From assembly GCF_021165955.1 (NCBI RefSeq), contig NZ_CP088952.1:2046001-2110000 (forward strand): a stretch of DNA of 64,000 bases, written 5' to 3'. Origin of the DNA: Massilia endophytica (GTDB taxonomy: Bacteria; Pseudomonadota; Gammaproteobacteria; Burkholderiales; Burkholderiaceae_D). The position numbers and the translations under genes are program-made. Shown piece after piece: positions 35,779-44,046 of the stretch (position 1 is the first letter of the stretch; each line of letters begins with the position of its first letter). Below the pieces are notes generated by a model. It did not search any database. It saw only the letters and a program-made list of their open reading frames with translations, and was not told the origin of the DNA.

Positions 35779-38477
35779 AAGTCATCGAACAGCGTGTGCT
35801 GCGCGGCCCCAATCTCTACGCCTCGCGCCCCTGCCTGCTCACGGTGCTCGACCTGGAAGACCTGAATGGCGTGTCGTCGCGCGAGCTGGAAGGCTTCACC
35901 GTACGCCTGCTGGAGCTGATGCCCAGCCTCATGTCCCACCGCTGCTCCCCCGGCCATCCCGGCGGCTTCGCAGAACGCCTGCGCGACGGCACCTTCATGG
36001 GGCACATTGTCGAGCATGTGGCCCTGGAGCTGCAATGCCTGGCGGGCAGCAAGGCTGGTTTCGGCCGCACGCGCCATGTGCGCGGCAAGCCTGGCCTGTA
36101 CCGGGTGGTCTGCGCATTCCGGCTCGAAGCGGTGGGCGTGGAGGCGTTCGGCATCGCCCTTGAACTGGTGGATGCGCTGGCCCACGGCAGGGACTTCGAT
36201 CTCGCCGGGCCGCTGGAAGCACTGCGCCGGACGGCGGAACGCCACGCCATCGGCACCAGCACGGCAGCGGTGCTCGATGCCGCGCGGCGCCGGGGCATTC
36301 CCAGTGTGCGCCTGGGCGAAACGGGCAACCTGTTCCAGCTTGGCTGGGGAAAGCAGCAAAAGCGCCTGCAGGCCACACTGACGGGCGACGCCTCCACCAT
36401 CGCCTGCCGCATCGCCAGCGACAAGCAGCTGACCAAAACCCTCCTCAAGGAAGCGGGCCTGCCTGTCCCGGGCGGCGTGGTGGTGGCGACAGCGGACGAA
36501 GCCCGGCGGGCGGCGCGCCGCCTGCGCGTCACGGTGACGGTCAAGCCGCTCGACGCCAACCAGGGCAAAGGCGTCACGACACGCTGCACGACGCCGGAAG
36601 AAGTGGAACAGGCCTGGGAGCAGGCGCGCAAGCATAGCCGCAGCGTGATCGTGGAGCGCTTCATCGAAGGCCAGGATTACCGGGTGCTGGTTACAGGAGA
36701 CCGCGTGGCTGCAGCCTCGCTGCGCCGCCCTGCCGCCGTGATCGGCGATGGCCGGCGTTCCGTGCGCGCGCTTGTCGCGGAAGAGAACCTCAATCCGGCA
36801 CGCGGCAAAGGCCACGCCAACATCCTGACCCAGATAGCGCTGGACGGCAATGCCGACACCGAGTTGCGCAAGCAAGGGCTGGACGCGGACAGCGTTCCCG
36901 CCGAAGGCCAGCGCGTGACCTTGCGCAGCAACGCCAACCTCTCCACTGGCGGCACGGCCGAAGATGTGACGGACCTGCTGCCGCCGGAGACGCGCGACAT
37001 CTGCGTCCGTGCCGCGCGCAAGGTCGGGCTGGGCGTCGCGGGCATCGACCTTGTCTGCCGCGATATCGCGCTTCCGCTGGCGGAACAGGGCGGCGCCATC
37101 ATCGAAGTCAATGCGGCGCCTGGCATCCGCATGCACCAGTATCCCAGCGGCGGACAGGCCCGCGACGCGGGCGACGCCATCGTGCAGGCCATGTACGGCG
37201 ACAGCAATGGCCGCATTCCGCTCATCGCCGTTACCGGCACCAATGGCAAGACCACGACCACGCTCATGACGGCGCACTGTGCGCGGGCCGCCGGATTCTG
37301 CACGGGCGTCACCACGACCGAAGGCATCTACATCGACGGCAAGCGCATATTCTCGGGCGACTGCAGCGGCTACTGGTCCGCGCGCACCGTGCTCACCGCG
37401 CCGGAGGTTGACTTCGCGGTGCTGGAAACGGCACGCGGCGGCATTCTCAAGCGCGGCCTCGCCTTCGACCGCTGCGATGTGGGGGTGGTGCTGAACGTCA
37501 GTCCCGACCATCTGGGCCTGGACGGCATCGACACCCTGCGCGCACTGGCGAAAGTCAAATCCGTAGTGGCCCATTCCGCCTCGCGCTGCGCGGTGCTGAA
37601 CGCGGACGACAGCAGCTGCGTGGCCATGGCCCCGAAATTGAAGGAGAGCGTCGAAGTGCTCTACTTCTCGATGGACCCGGACAATCCCGTGCTGCTGCGG
37701 CATCTGGACAGGGCTGGGCGCGCCGCCTACCTCCAGGACGGCATGCTCATACTGGCAGACGGCACGCGCCACCATGCGCTGCTGCGGGCCGGCGACATGC
37801 CCGCCACGCTGAACGGCCACGCGCGCTACAACATCGCCAACGCCCTGGCGTCCGCTGCGGCGCTGATGGCATCCGGCTTCGCGAACGAGCAGATTGCGCA
37901 AGGCCTCCTGAGCTTCGTATCGGACGGCCGCAGCAACCCGCTGCGCAGCAACGTCTTCGACGTCAAGGGCGTGACCGTGGTGGTCGACTACGCGCACAAC
38001 TCGGCCGCCTACGCGGCGCTGGCGGAAATGGCGCAGGGGCTGTCGCAGCAACGCGTGGTGGCAGTGGTGACCACGCCGGGCGACCGCCGCGAGCAGGACA
38101 TCCGCGACATCGCGCGCACCTGCGCGGTGGGTTTCGACGAAATCGTCGTCTACGAATCGCAGAACCGTGGCCGTCCGGCGGGCGAACTGGCGCAGCTGAT
38201 GCTGGACGGCGCCATGTCCAGCGGTGCGCTGCGCGAAGCCATCCACGCCCGCCTGGACGGCCGCGACGCCTTCCGCTTCGGCCTCAGCCTGTGCCGCCCC
38301 GGCGACGTTATGGTGTTCGCCTGCGGCTCCTCGCTGGACTACGTCGTCGAAGCCCTGCGCGAAACGGACCCCGCCAGCGCCGCCCAGATCGCCACCCAGG
38401 CCGCCCTCCCCATCAAGGCCCAGCCCGTGTCCAACTCTGGTGCCAGGGAAGAAATTTGGACACGAGCTGAGCACTAG
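35775..38477 (+). CDS. cphA: Cyanophycin synthetase
   Basis: 900 residues, full length for the family. It polymerises Asp and Arg into multi-L-arginyl-poly-L-aspartate with two ATPs per dipeptide. An N-terminal domain of about 165 residues is followed by an ATP-grasp domain (about 200-470: VTVKPLDANQGKGVTT, VERFIEGQDYR, ATP/Mg loop IIEVNAAPG) and a Mur-ligase-like domain with an intact P-loop TGTNGKTTT (487-495), ETARGGILKRGLAFDRCD and VVDYAHNSAAY. Both sites look active. The last 15 or so residues (SNSGAREEIWTRAEH) come from a REP-like palindrome that overlaps the stop codon, so they are an addition to the normal C-terminus. Confidence 0.95.
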   Translation: MKVIEQRVLRGPNLYASRPCLLTVLDLEDLNGVSSRELEGFTVRLLELMPSLMSHRCSPGHPGGFAERLRDGTFMGHIVEHVALELQCLAGSKAGFGRTRHVRGKPGLYRVVCAFRLEAVGVEAFGIALELVDALAHGRDFDLAGPLEALRRTAERHAIGTSTAAVLDAARRRGIPSVRLGETGNLFQLGWGKQQKRLQATLTGDASTIACRIASDKQLTKTLLKEAGLPVPGGVVVATADEARRAARRLRVTVTVKPLDANQGKGVTTRCTTPEEVEQAWEQARKHSRSVIVERFIEGQDYRVLVTGDRVAAASLRRPAAVIGDGRRSVRALVAEENLNPARGKGHANILTQIALDGNADTELRKQGLDADSVPAEGQRVTLRSNANLSTGGTAEDVTDLLPPETRDICVRAARKVGLGVAGIDLVCRDIALPLAEQGGAIIEVNAAPGIRMHQYPSGGQARDAGDAIVQAMYGDSNGRIPLIAVTGTNGKTTTTLMTAHCARAAGFCTGVTTTEGIYIDGKRIFSGDCSGYWSARTVLTAPEVDFAVLETARGGILKRGLAFDRCDVGVVLNVSPDHLGLDGIDTLRALAKVKSVVAHSASRCAVLNADDSSCVAMAPKLKESVEVLYFSMDPDNPVLLRHLDRAGRAAYLQDGMLILADGTRHHALLRAGDMPATLNGHARYNIANALASAAALMASGFANEQIAQGLLSFVSDGRSNPLRSNVFDVKGVTVVVDYAHNSAAYAALAEMAQGLSQQRVVAVVTTPGDRREQDIRDIARTCAVGFDEIVVYESQNRGRPAGELAQLMLDGAMSSGALREAIHARLDGRDAFRFGLSLCRPGDVMVFACGSSLDYVVEALRETDPASAAQIATQAALPIKAQPVSNSGAREEIWTRAEH
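38426..38464. repeat. REP-like palindromic unit, copy 1 (inside cphA 3' end)
   Basis: A 39-bp unit bounded by CGTGTCC and GGACACG with a conserved centre TGGTGCCAGGGAAGAA. The reverse complement closely matches copy 2 at 38496-38534, so the two form an inverted pair with 31 bp between. It lies in the last coding part of cphA. Small palindromes of this kind, in inverted pairs, resemble REP/BIME elements. Confidence 0.85.
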
Positions 38478-38490
38478 ACCATCTACGGCC

Positions 38491-38539
38491 GGGTTCGTGT
38501 CCACTTTTCTTCCCTGGCACCAGGTGTGGACACGAACCC
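38491..38539. repeat. REP-like palindromic unit, copy 2
   Basis: The 39-bp unit (38496-38534) is extended by a longer stem: GGGTTCGTGTCC (38491-38502) pairs with GGACACGAACCC (38528-38539), a 12-bp perfect stem around the core CTTCCCTGGCACCA. Lies downstream of cphA, so it might also act as an mRNA stabiliser or terminator. No mobile-element gene is near. Confidence 0.85.
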
Positions 38540-38661
38540 GACTGTCACGTTACACTGTTGGCACTTCCAAGGAGTTCCCCCCGAAATGACCATCTGAGCC
38601 CCCATCCGCAAGAGACCGCTGCCTTGTGCCGCGGACGATTTCTTCTGCTTCGGGTGCTTTT

Positions 38662-40287
38662 ATGGCCGTTATCCGCCTGCCCTTTTCCATTGAGTTGCGC
38701 CGCGCTACGCTGCGCCTGCCTTCCGGCCGCCTTTTTTTCGAGGAGCTGGATCACACTTTCCTGCCCGGCCTTACCGGCTTGATCGGCGCAAATGGCGCCG
38801 GCAAGAGCATGCTTGCACGCTTGCTGTCTGGCGCCCTGGAGGCCAGCTCGGGGCGTGTTGTGCGCCACGGAACACTGGCCTGCGTGGCGCAGGAGGTCAC
38901 GCCGGGGCCGGAGGATGCGGTCGCGACGCTGGCAGGCCTCGGGCCGCTGTTCGCCGCGCTGGAACGCATGCAGAACGGCGCCATGCTGGACACCGACGCC
39001 GACCTGCTGGCGGGCCACTGGACCCTCCCCGCAGACTTCCGCCTGGCCTTGCAGGACTGCGGCCTTCCACACCTCGCGCCGGGCGACCCCGCCCTCTCCC
39101 TCAGCGGCGGCGAACGGATGCGCGTCGCCCTCGCGGGCGCTTTCCTGTCCGGCGCGGATGGCCTGATTCTCGATGAGCCCAGCAACCACCTGGACCGTGC
39201 GGGCCGCGAGTGGCTGCTCGCCAGCCTCCGGCGCTGGAACGGCGCCGCTATCGTCGTCAGCCACGACCGCGAGCTGCTGGAGGTGATGGACCGCATCGTG
39301 GAGCTGGATACCCATGGCCTGCACAGCTACGGCGGCAACTATTCCCATTTCCGCAGCCAGCGCGACGCCCTGCAGGCTGGCGCCGAGGCCGCGCTCGATC
39401 ACGCCCGCAAGGAGCGCGCGGCAGGCCAGCGCGCGCTGCAACGCCAGCAGGATGCGCAATTGTCCCGCTCCAGCCGCAACGCCCGCGCCGCGAAGGACGC
39501 GAACATGCCGAAAATATCTCTCGGCCTGCTGCGCAACCGCGCCGAGGGGTTCGCGGGCCGCGAGGCCGCCCGCCGCGATACGGCGCGCGCGGAACTGGAC
39601 CAGGCGGTGCGCGATGCGGCAGCCCGCATCACACGCCAGCAGGCCGTCGCCATCATGCTGCCGGACACACAAGTAGCTGCCGGAAAGCGCATCCTGGAAC
39701 TGGCGGATGCGCTGCCGCCCTGGCCGGATAACGCAGCACCGCTGGACCTGGCGCTCTCGGGCCCCGTACGCCTTGCGGTCACTGGGCCGAACGGATGCGG
39801 CAAGTCCACGCTGCTGCGCATGTTCGCCGGGCAGATCCCGCCACGGGCCGGGACCTGCATGACCGCAGTCCCCACGGCCTGGCTGGACCAGCACGCCCAC
39901 GCCCTGCTCCCGCCGCAAATGACGGTGCTGGAACGTCTGCGCCAGCTGGACAGCCCCCTGCCCGAAGGCATACTGCGCAGCCATCTGGCGCTGCTGGGAC
40001 TCGGCGCAGCGCAGGTGCAGACACCCTCCGCGTCCCTGAGCGGAGGCGAAAGGCTGAAGGCCGCCCTGGCCTGCGCACTCTGGCGCCGCGTCCCCGCCCA
40101 GCTCCTCCTGCTCGACGAGCCCACCAATCACCTCGACCTGGCCTCGGTCGAAGCGCTGGAGCAGGCGCTGGACGGCTACCCCGGCGCCCTGGCGATCGCA
40201 TCGCACGACGCCCGTTTCCTCGACGCCCTGTCGATCACGCACACCCTGCAATGGGAGGCGGGCCGCTGGCGGCTGCATGAACGCTAG
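38662..40287 (+). CDS. ABC-F family ATPase (Uup-like/unassigned subfamily)
   Basis: 541 residues. Two ATPase halves with Walker A GANGAGKS and GPNGCGKST, signatures LSGGERMR and LSGGERLK and Walker B ILDEPSNHLD and LLDEPTNHLD. The linker between them (about 255-330) is Arg/Ala-rich, with AKDANMPKI. There are no transmembrane parts, so it works on ribosomes or related targets and not as a pump. ATG 38662 (MAVIRLPF) is used; the upstream open part has no Shine-Dalgarno motif. It is distinct from the YbiT-type gene elsewhere in the window. Transcription probably starts in the gap after the REP pair. Confidence 0.9.
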   Translation: MAVIRLPFSIELRRATLRLPSGRLFFEELDHTFLPGLTGLIGANGAGKSMLARLLSGALEASSGRVVRHGTLACVAQEVTPGPEDAVATLAGLGPLFAALERMQNGAMLDTDADLLAGHWTLPADFRLALQDCGLPHLAPGDPALSLSGGERMRVALAGAFLSGADGLILDEPSNHLDRAGREWLLASLRRWNGAAIVVSHDRELLEVMDRIVELDTHGLHSYGGNYSHFRSQRDALQAGAEAALDHARKERAAGQRALQRQQDAQLSRSSRNARAAKDANMPKISLGLLRNRAEGFAGREAARRDTARAELDQAVRDAAARITRQQAVAIMLPDTQVAAGKRILELADALPPWPDNAAPLDLALSGPVRLAVTGPNGCGKSTLLRMFAGQIPPRAGTCMTAVPTAWLDQHAHALLPPQMTVLERLRQLDSPLPEGILRSHLALLGLGAAQVQTPSASLSGGERLKAALACALWRRVPAQLLLLDEPTNHLDLASVEALEQALDGYPGALAIASHDARFLDALSITHTLQWEAGRWRLHER

Positions 40288-40323
40288 TGGTATGCTCGCG
40301 TTTCCTTCACTCGGGGAGTTCAC

Positions 40324-41622
40324 GTGTCGATTGCTGAAAAACTGTTCAAGCTCAAAGACAGCGGCAGCGATGTGCGCACCGAAATCATCGCGGGAGCGAC
40401 AACGTTCCTGACCATGGCCTACATCATCTTCGTCAACCCGTCCATCCTTGGCGACGCGGGCATGCCGAAGGAAGCGGTCTTCGTGGCCACCTGCATCGCG
40501 GCGGCCCTGGGCAGCGCCATCATGGGACTTTACGCCAACTACCCCATCGCCATGGCGCCGGGCATGGGATTGAACGCCTACTTCGCCTACGCCGTGGTGC
40601 TGGGCATGGGCGTGCCCTGGCAGACGGCGCTCGGCGCGGTCTTCATCTCGGGCTGCCTCTTCGTGCTGGTGAGCGTATTCCGCCTGCGCGAGATGATCGT
40701 GAACGGCATTCCCCCATCCCTCCGCACGGCAATTACGGTAGGCCTGGGCCTTTTCCTCGCCCTGATCGCGCTCAAAAGCGCCGGCATCGTCACGGCAAAC
40801 CCCGCCACCATGGTCGCCGCGGGCGACCTGCACAAGCCCGGCGCGCTGATGGCGATTGCCGGATTCCTGCTGATCGTTACCTTGGACCGGCTGAGAGTGC
40901 GCGGCGCCATCCTGATCGGCATCGTCGCCATCACCGTTCTCAGCTTCTTCTTTGGCGGGAACCGCTTCAATGGCGTCTTCTCCGCGCCGCCGTCGCTGGC
41001 GCCCACGCTGCTGCAGCTGGACGTTCCGGGCGCCTTCGCAACGGGCATCCTCAACGTGGTATTGGTGTTCTTCCTCGTTGAACTCTTCGACGCCACCGGC
41101 ACCCTCATGGGCGTGGCGAGCCGCGCGGGCCTGCTCGCCAGCGGCAAGATGGCGCGCCTGAACAAGGCCCTGCTGGCGGACAGCGGCGCGATCGTCGCGG
41201 GCGCCGCGCTCGGAACATCGAGCACCACGGCCTATGTGGAAAGCGCGGCGGGCGTGCAGGCGGGCGGACGCACCGGGCTCACCGCACTGGTCGTGGCCAT
41301 CCTCTTCCTCGCATGCCTCTTCATTTCGCCGCTGGCAGCCGTGGTGCCGCCGTATGCCACCGCGCCTGCCCTGCTCTTCGTCGCCTGCCTGATGCTGCGC
41401 GACCTCGGCGGCATTGACTGGGGCGACACCACCGAAAGCATCCCTGCCGCCGTCACCGCATTGCTCATTCCCTACACCTATTCGATCGCCCACGGCATCG
41501 CTTTCGGCTTTATCACTTATGCCGCGCTGAAACTGCTGACCGGCCAGGCGCGCCGGGTCAAGCCCATTGTCTGGGCGATCGCGGCAGCATTCGTGTTCAA
41601 GTACGTTTATCTGGGTGTATAG
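40324..41622 (+). CDS. NCS2/AzgA-type purine permease
   Basis: 432 residues with many membrane helices. The start is GTG, with GGGGAG five bases upstream. Conserved motifs of the guanine/hypoxanthine permease branch are EIIAGATTFLTMAYIIFVNP, the APGMGLNAYFAY substrate loop, ALGTSSTTAYVESAAG and FDATGTLMGV. It is expected to import adenine, guanine or hypoxanthine by proton symport. It follows the ABC-F gene by 36 bp. Confidence 0.92.
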   Translation: MSIAEKLFKLKDSGSDVRTEIIAGATTFLTMAYIIFVNPSILGDAGMPKEAVFVATCIAAALGSAIMGLYANYPIAMAPGMGLNAYFAYAVVLGMGVPWQTALGAVFISGCLFVLVSVFRLREMIVNGIPPSLRTAITVGLGLFLALIALKSAGIVTANPATMVAAGDLHKPGALMAIAGFLLIVTLDRLRVRGAILIGIVAITVLSFFFGGNRFNGVFSAPPSLAPTLLQLDVPGAFATGILNVVLVFFLVELFDATGTLMGVASRAGLLASGKMARLNKALLADSGAIVAGAALGTSSTTAYVESAAGVQAGGRTGLTALVVAILFLACLFISPLAAVVPPYATAPALLFVACLMLRDLGGIDWGDTTESIPAAVTALLIPYTYSIAHGIAFGFITYAALKLLTGQARRVKPIVWAIAAAFVFKYVYLGV

Positions 41623-41868
41623 GTTTTCGGACAGCGCCCATCCATAGTGTAAGACGGACTCTCGCCCCATTGAAGGACGTCTCCTACAAACGTTGACCGG
41701 GTTTACGCTGCGCTCATTCTGAGCCGCACCCTCGCCCCGCATAGTAACGCGCAGTTACATACAGATGAGCCCGACAAGGCACTCTTTTCTGCGCGGAATT
41801 GAATCAATGGCAGGGCTGTAATTGATAGGATTTCCACTCGCGCCCCTCTCGGCGCACGGAATCCAATC
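41623..41868. other. Gene-free gap before galT
   Basis: 246 bases between the purine permease and galT. It holds no convincing open frame or inverted repeat. A TTGACC at 41693-41698 has no good -10 at the right distance, and a more AT-rich part lies nearer galT. It must contain the promoter of the galactose operon, but I cannot place it. Confidence 0.6.
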
Positions 41869-42960
41869 ATGCACACACTCGACCTGATCAAACCTGACGG
41901 ACGCAATCTCACGCTGTACAGCCGGAATCCGATTTCGGCCATTGCACAAGCGCCGAGTCCCTTTGCGGACCCGCTGGGCGCGAACCCGCATTTGCGCTGG
42001 CACCCACTGCGCGGCGAGTGGGTCACGTATGCCGCGTTCCGCCAGAACCGCACTTTCCTGCCGCCGCCAGAGTACAACCCGCTGGCCGTCACGCGCGACG
42101 AGGCTGCCCCCACCGAGCTGCCGCCGGGCGATTACGAAGTGGCCGTGTTCGACAACCGTTTTCCTTCGCTTTCGCTGGCCTCGCACGATCCGCCCCAGCT
42201 TTCCGTACCCACCGCACCGGCCGCCGGCCATTGCGAGGTGGTGGTGTTTACCCAGGACCCGAACGCCGCGCTGGCGAAGCTGGACATGGCGCGCATCGAA
42301 TTGCTGCTGCAGGTGTGGGCCGACCGTACGCGGCGCGTGCAGGGACGCGGCGGCATCCAGTACGTGCTGCCTTTCGAGAACCGCGGCGCCGAAGTGGGTG
42401 TGACCCTGCATCACCCGCACGGGCAGATCTACTCCTATCCCTTCGTTCCGCCCGTGCCCGCCCGCATGCTGGCCCAGGAGGCCGCCTACTACGAACAGCA
42501 CGGCAGCTCCCTGCTGTGCGACATGGCGCGCGACGAGCTGGAAAGCGGCGCGCGCCTGCTGTACCGCGGCGAGCATGCCGTGGCCTTCGTGCCGGTCTGC
42601 GCCCGCTATCCCTATGAAGTGTGGGTGATGCCGAGCGCGCCCTGCGAAAGCTTCACGGCCCTCTCCGACGCCCAGCGCAGCGACCTCGCGCGCGCCCTGA
42701 AGACGGTGCTGCTGAAGTACGAAGGCCTGTGGCAGCGGCCCTTCCCCTACCTGATGGCCTGGTATCAGGCGCCCACGGATGGAAAGCCGCATCCGGAAAC
42801 CCAGCTGCATGCGCAGTTTTATCCGCCTTACCGTACCAAGGAGCGCCTGAAGTACCTGGCCGGCACCGAGCTGGGCGCAGGCATGTTCGCGATGGACGTT
42901 CTGCCCGAGGAGAAGGCGGCGGAGCTGCAGCAGGTTCAGGTCTCGCTGGAGGGGCAATGA
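41869..42960 (+). CDS. galT: UDP-glucose-hexose-1-phosphate uridylyltransferase
   Basis: 363 residues. Exchanges UMP between UDP-glucose and galactose-1-phosphate in the Leloir pathway. The HxHxQ-like active site is HHPHGQIYSYPF, with the nucleophile His, and the N-terminal zinc-binding HPHLRWHPLRGEW is visible in part. C-terminal helices carry HAQFYPPYR. It overlaps galK by 4 bases (ATGA). Confidence 0.96.
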   Translation: MHTLDLIKPDGRNLTLYSRNPISAIAQAPSPFADPLGANPHLRWHPLRGEWVTYAAFRQNRTFLPPPEYNPLAVTRDEAAPTELPPGDYEVAVFDNRFPSLSLASHDPPQLSVPTAPAAGHCEVVVFTQDPNAALAKLDMARIELLLQVWADRTRRVQGRGGIQYVLPFENRGAEVGVTLHHPHGQIYSYPFVPPVPARMLAQEAAYYEQHGSSLLCDMARDELESGARLLYRGEHAVAFVPVCARYPYEVWVMPSAPCESFTALSDAQRSDLARALKTVLLKYEGLWQRPFPYLMAWYQAPTDGKPHPETQLHAQFYPPYRTKERLKYLAGTELGAGMFAMDVLPEEKAAELQQVQVSLEGQ

Positions 42961-44039
42961 AATCGCCCAATGAATTTTTCGGCGCCGCGCCCGAGGTCCA
43001 CACCTGGGCGCCGGGCCGCGTCAACCTGCTGGGCGAGCACACGGACTACAACGACGGCTACATGCTGCCCATTGCCACGCCGCAGCGCACCGACGTGCTG
43101 GCGGACCGCAGCAGCGACGGGCGCTTCCACTTCTATTCGGCCACGCTGGACGAGACGGCGGAATTCGGCGCGGACGAGTCCTCGCCGGACGGCTTCGCAC
43201 GCTATATCGAAGGCTGCATCCGCCTGATGCAGGCGCGTGGCGTGCAAGTGCCGCCCCTGAAGGTGTATGTGCGCTCCAACCTGGCGCTGGGCACGGGCCT
43301 CTCGAGCAGCGCGGCGCTCGAAGTCGCGACCCTGCGCGCCCTGCGCACCATGCTGAAGGTGGACCTGGACGGCGTGACCCTGGCGCAGATCGCGCAGCAG
43401 GCCGAGATCCAGTATGCGGGCGTTAACTGCGGAATCATGGACCAGATGGCATCCAGCCTGGCGGACACGGAACACATGCTGTTCCTCGACGCGCGCACCC
43501 TGGATGCGCGCCTGCTGCCGTTGCCGGTGGGCGCAGAGATCATCGTGATCGATTCCGGCGTGCCGCGCAAGCTGGCCGCCAGCAAGTACAACGAACGGCG
43601 CAGCGAATGCGAAGCCGCAGCGGGCATGCTGGGCGTTCCCTCGCTGCGCGACGTTGGCCGCCTGGCCGACGTGGAGAAGCTGCCTTCGCCCCTGCGCGAG
43701 CGCGCGCGCCACGTGGTCAGCGAGAACCTGCGTGTGCTGGAGGCGGCCGACAGCGGCGGCGCCATCAGCGCCGGGCGCTTCGGAGAACTGATGAACGATT
43801 CCCACGCCAGCCTGCGGGACGACTATGAGGTGTCGATCCGCGAGCTGGACGAACTGACTGAGGTGCTGCGCAAGCACCCCGATGTCTATGGCGCGCGCCT
43901 GACGGGCGCCGGCTTCGGCGGCGCCTGCGTGGCCCTGTGCAAAACCGGTGCGGCGCAGACTGTGGGACAGATGGCCGTCAACCGCGTGAATGCGGGAGGC
44001 GCCAATGCCCGCCTGCTGATTCCCGCACCACAACGATGA
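42957..44039 (+). CDS. galK: Galactokinase
   Basis: 360 residues of the GHMP kinase family. Phosphorylates galactose at C1 with ATP. GRVNLLGEHTDYNDGYMLP is the galactose-specific motif, LGTGLSSSAALEVA the phosphate loop and TGAGFGGACVAL motif 3. The catalytic Asp lies in the NCGIMDQMASSL part. The ATG overlaps the galT stop by 4 bases. The GH2 gene follows after 7 bases. Confidence 0.96.
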   Translation: MKSPNEFFGAAPEVHTWAPGRVNLLGEHTDYNDGYMLPIATPQRTDVLADRSSDGRFHFYSATLDETAEFGADESSPDGFARYIEGCIRLMQARGVQVPPLKVYVRSNLALGTGLSSSAALEVATLRALRTMLKVDLDGVTLAQIAQQAEIQYAGVNCGIMDQMASSLADTEHMLFLDARTLDARLLPLPVGAEIIVIDSGVPRKLAASKYNERRSECEAAAGMLGVPSLRDVGRLADVEKLPSPLRERARHVVSENLRVLEAADSGGAISAGRFGELMNDSHASLRDDYEVSIRELDELTEVLRKHPDVYGARLTGAGFGGACVALCKTGAAQTVGQMAVNRVNAGGANARLLIPAPQR

Positions 44040-44046
44040 GGAAGAG

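Noticed and set aside
35658..38504. 948-codon open frame on the minus strand
   Set aside because: Shadow of the cyanophycin synthetase, which has all catalytic motifs on the plus strand.
38545..41742. 1065-codon open frame on the minus strand
   Set aside because: Covers two clear plus-strand genes (ABC-F ATPase and purine permease); Arg/Gln/Gly/His-rich composition typical of antisense frames.
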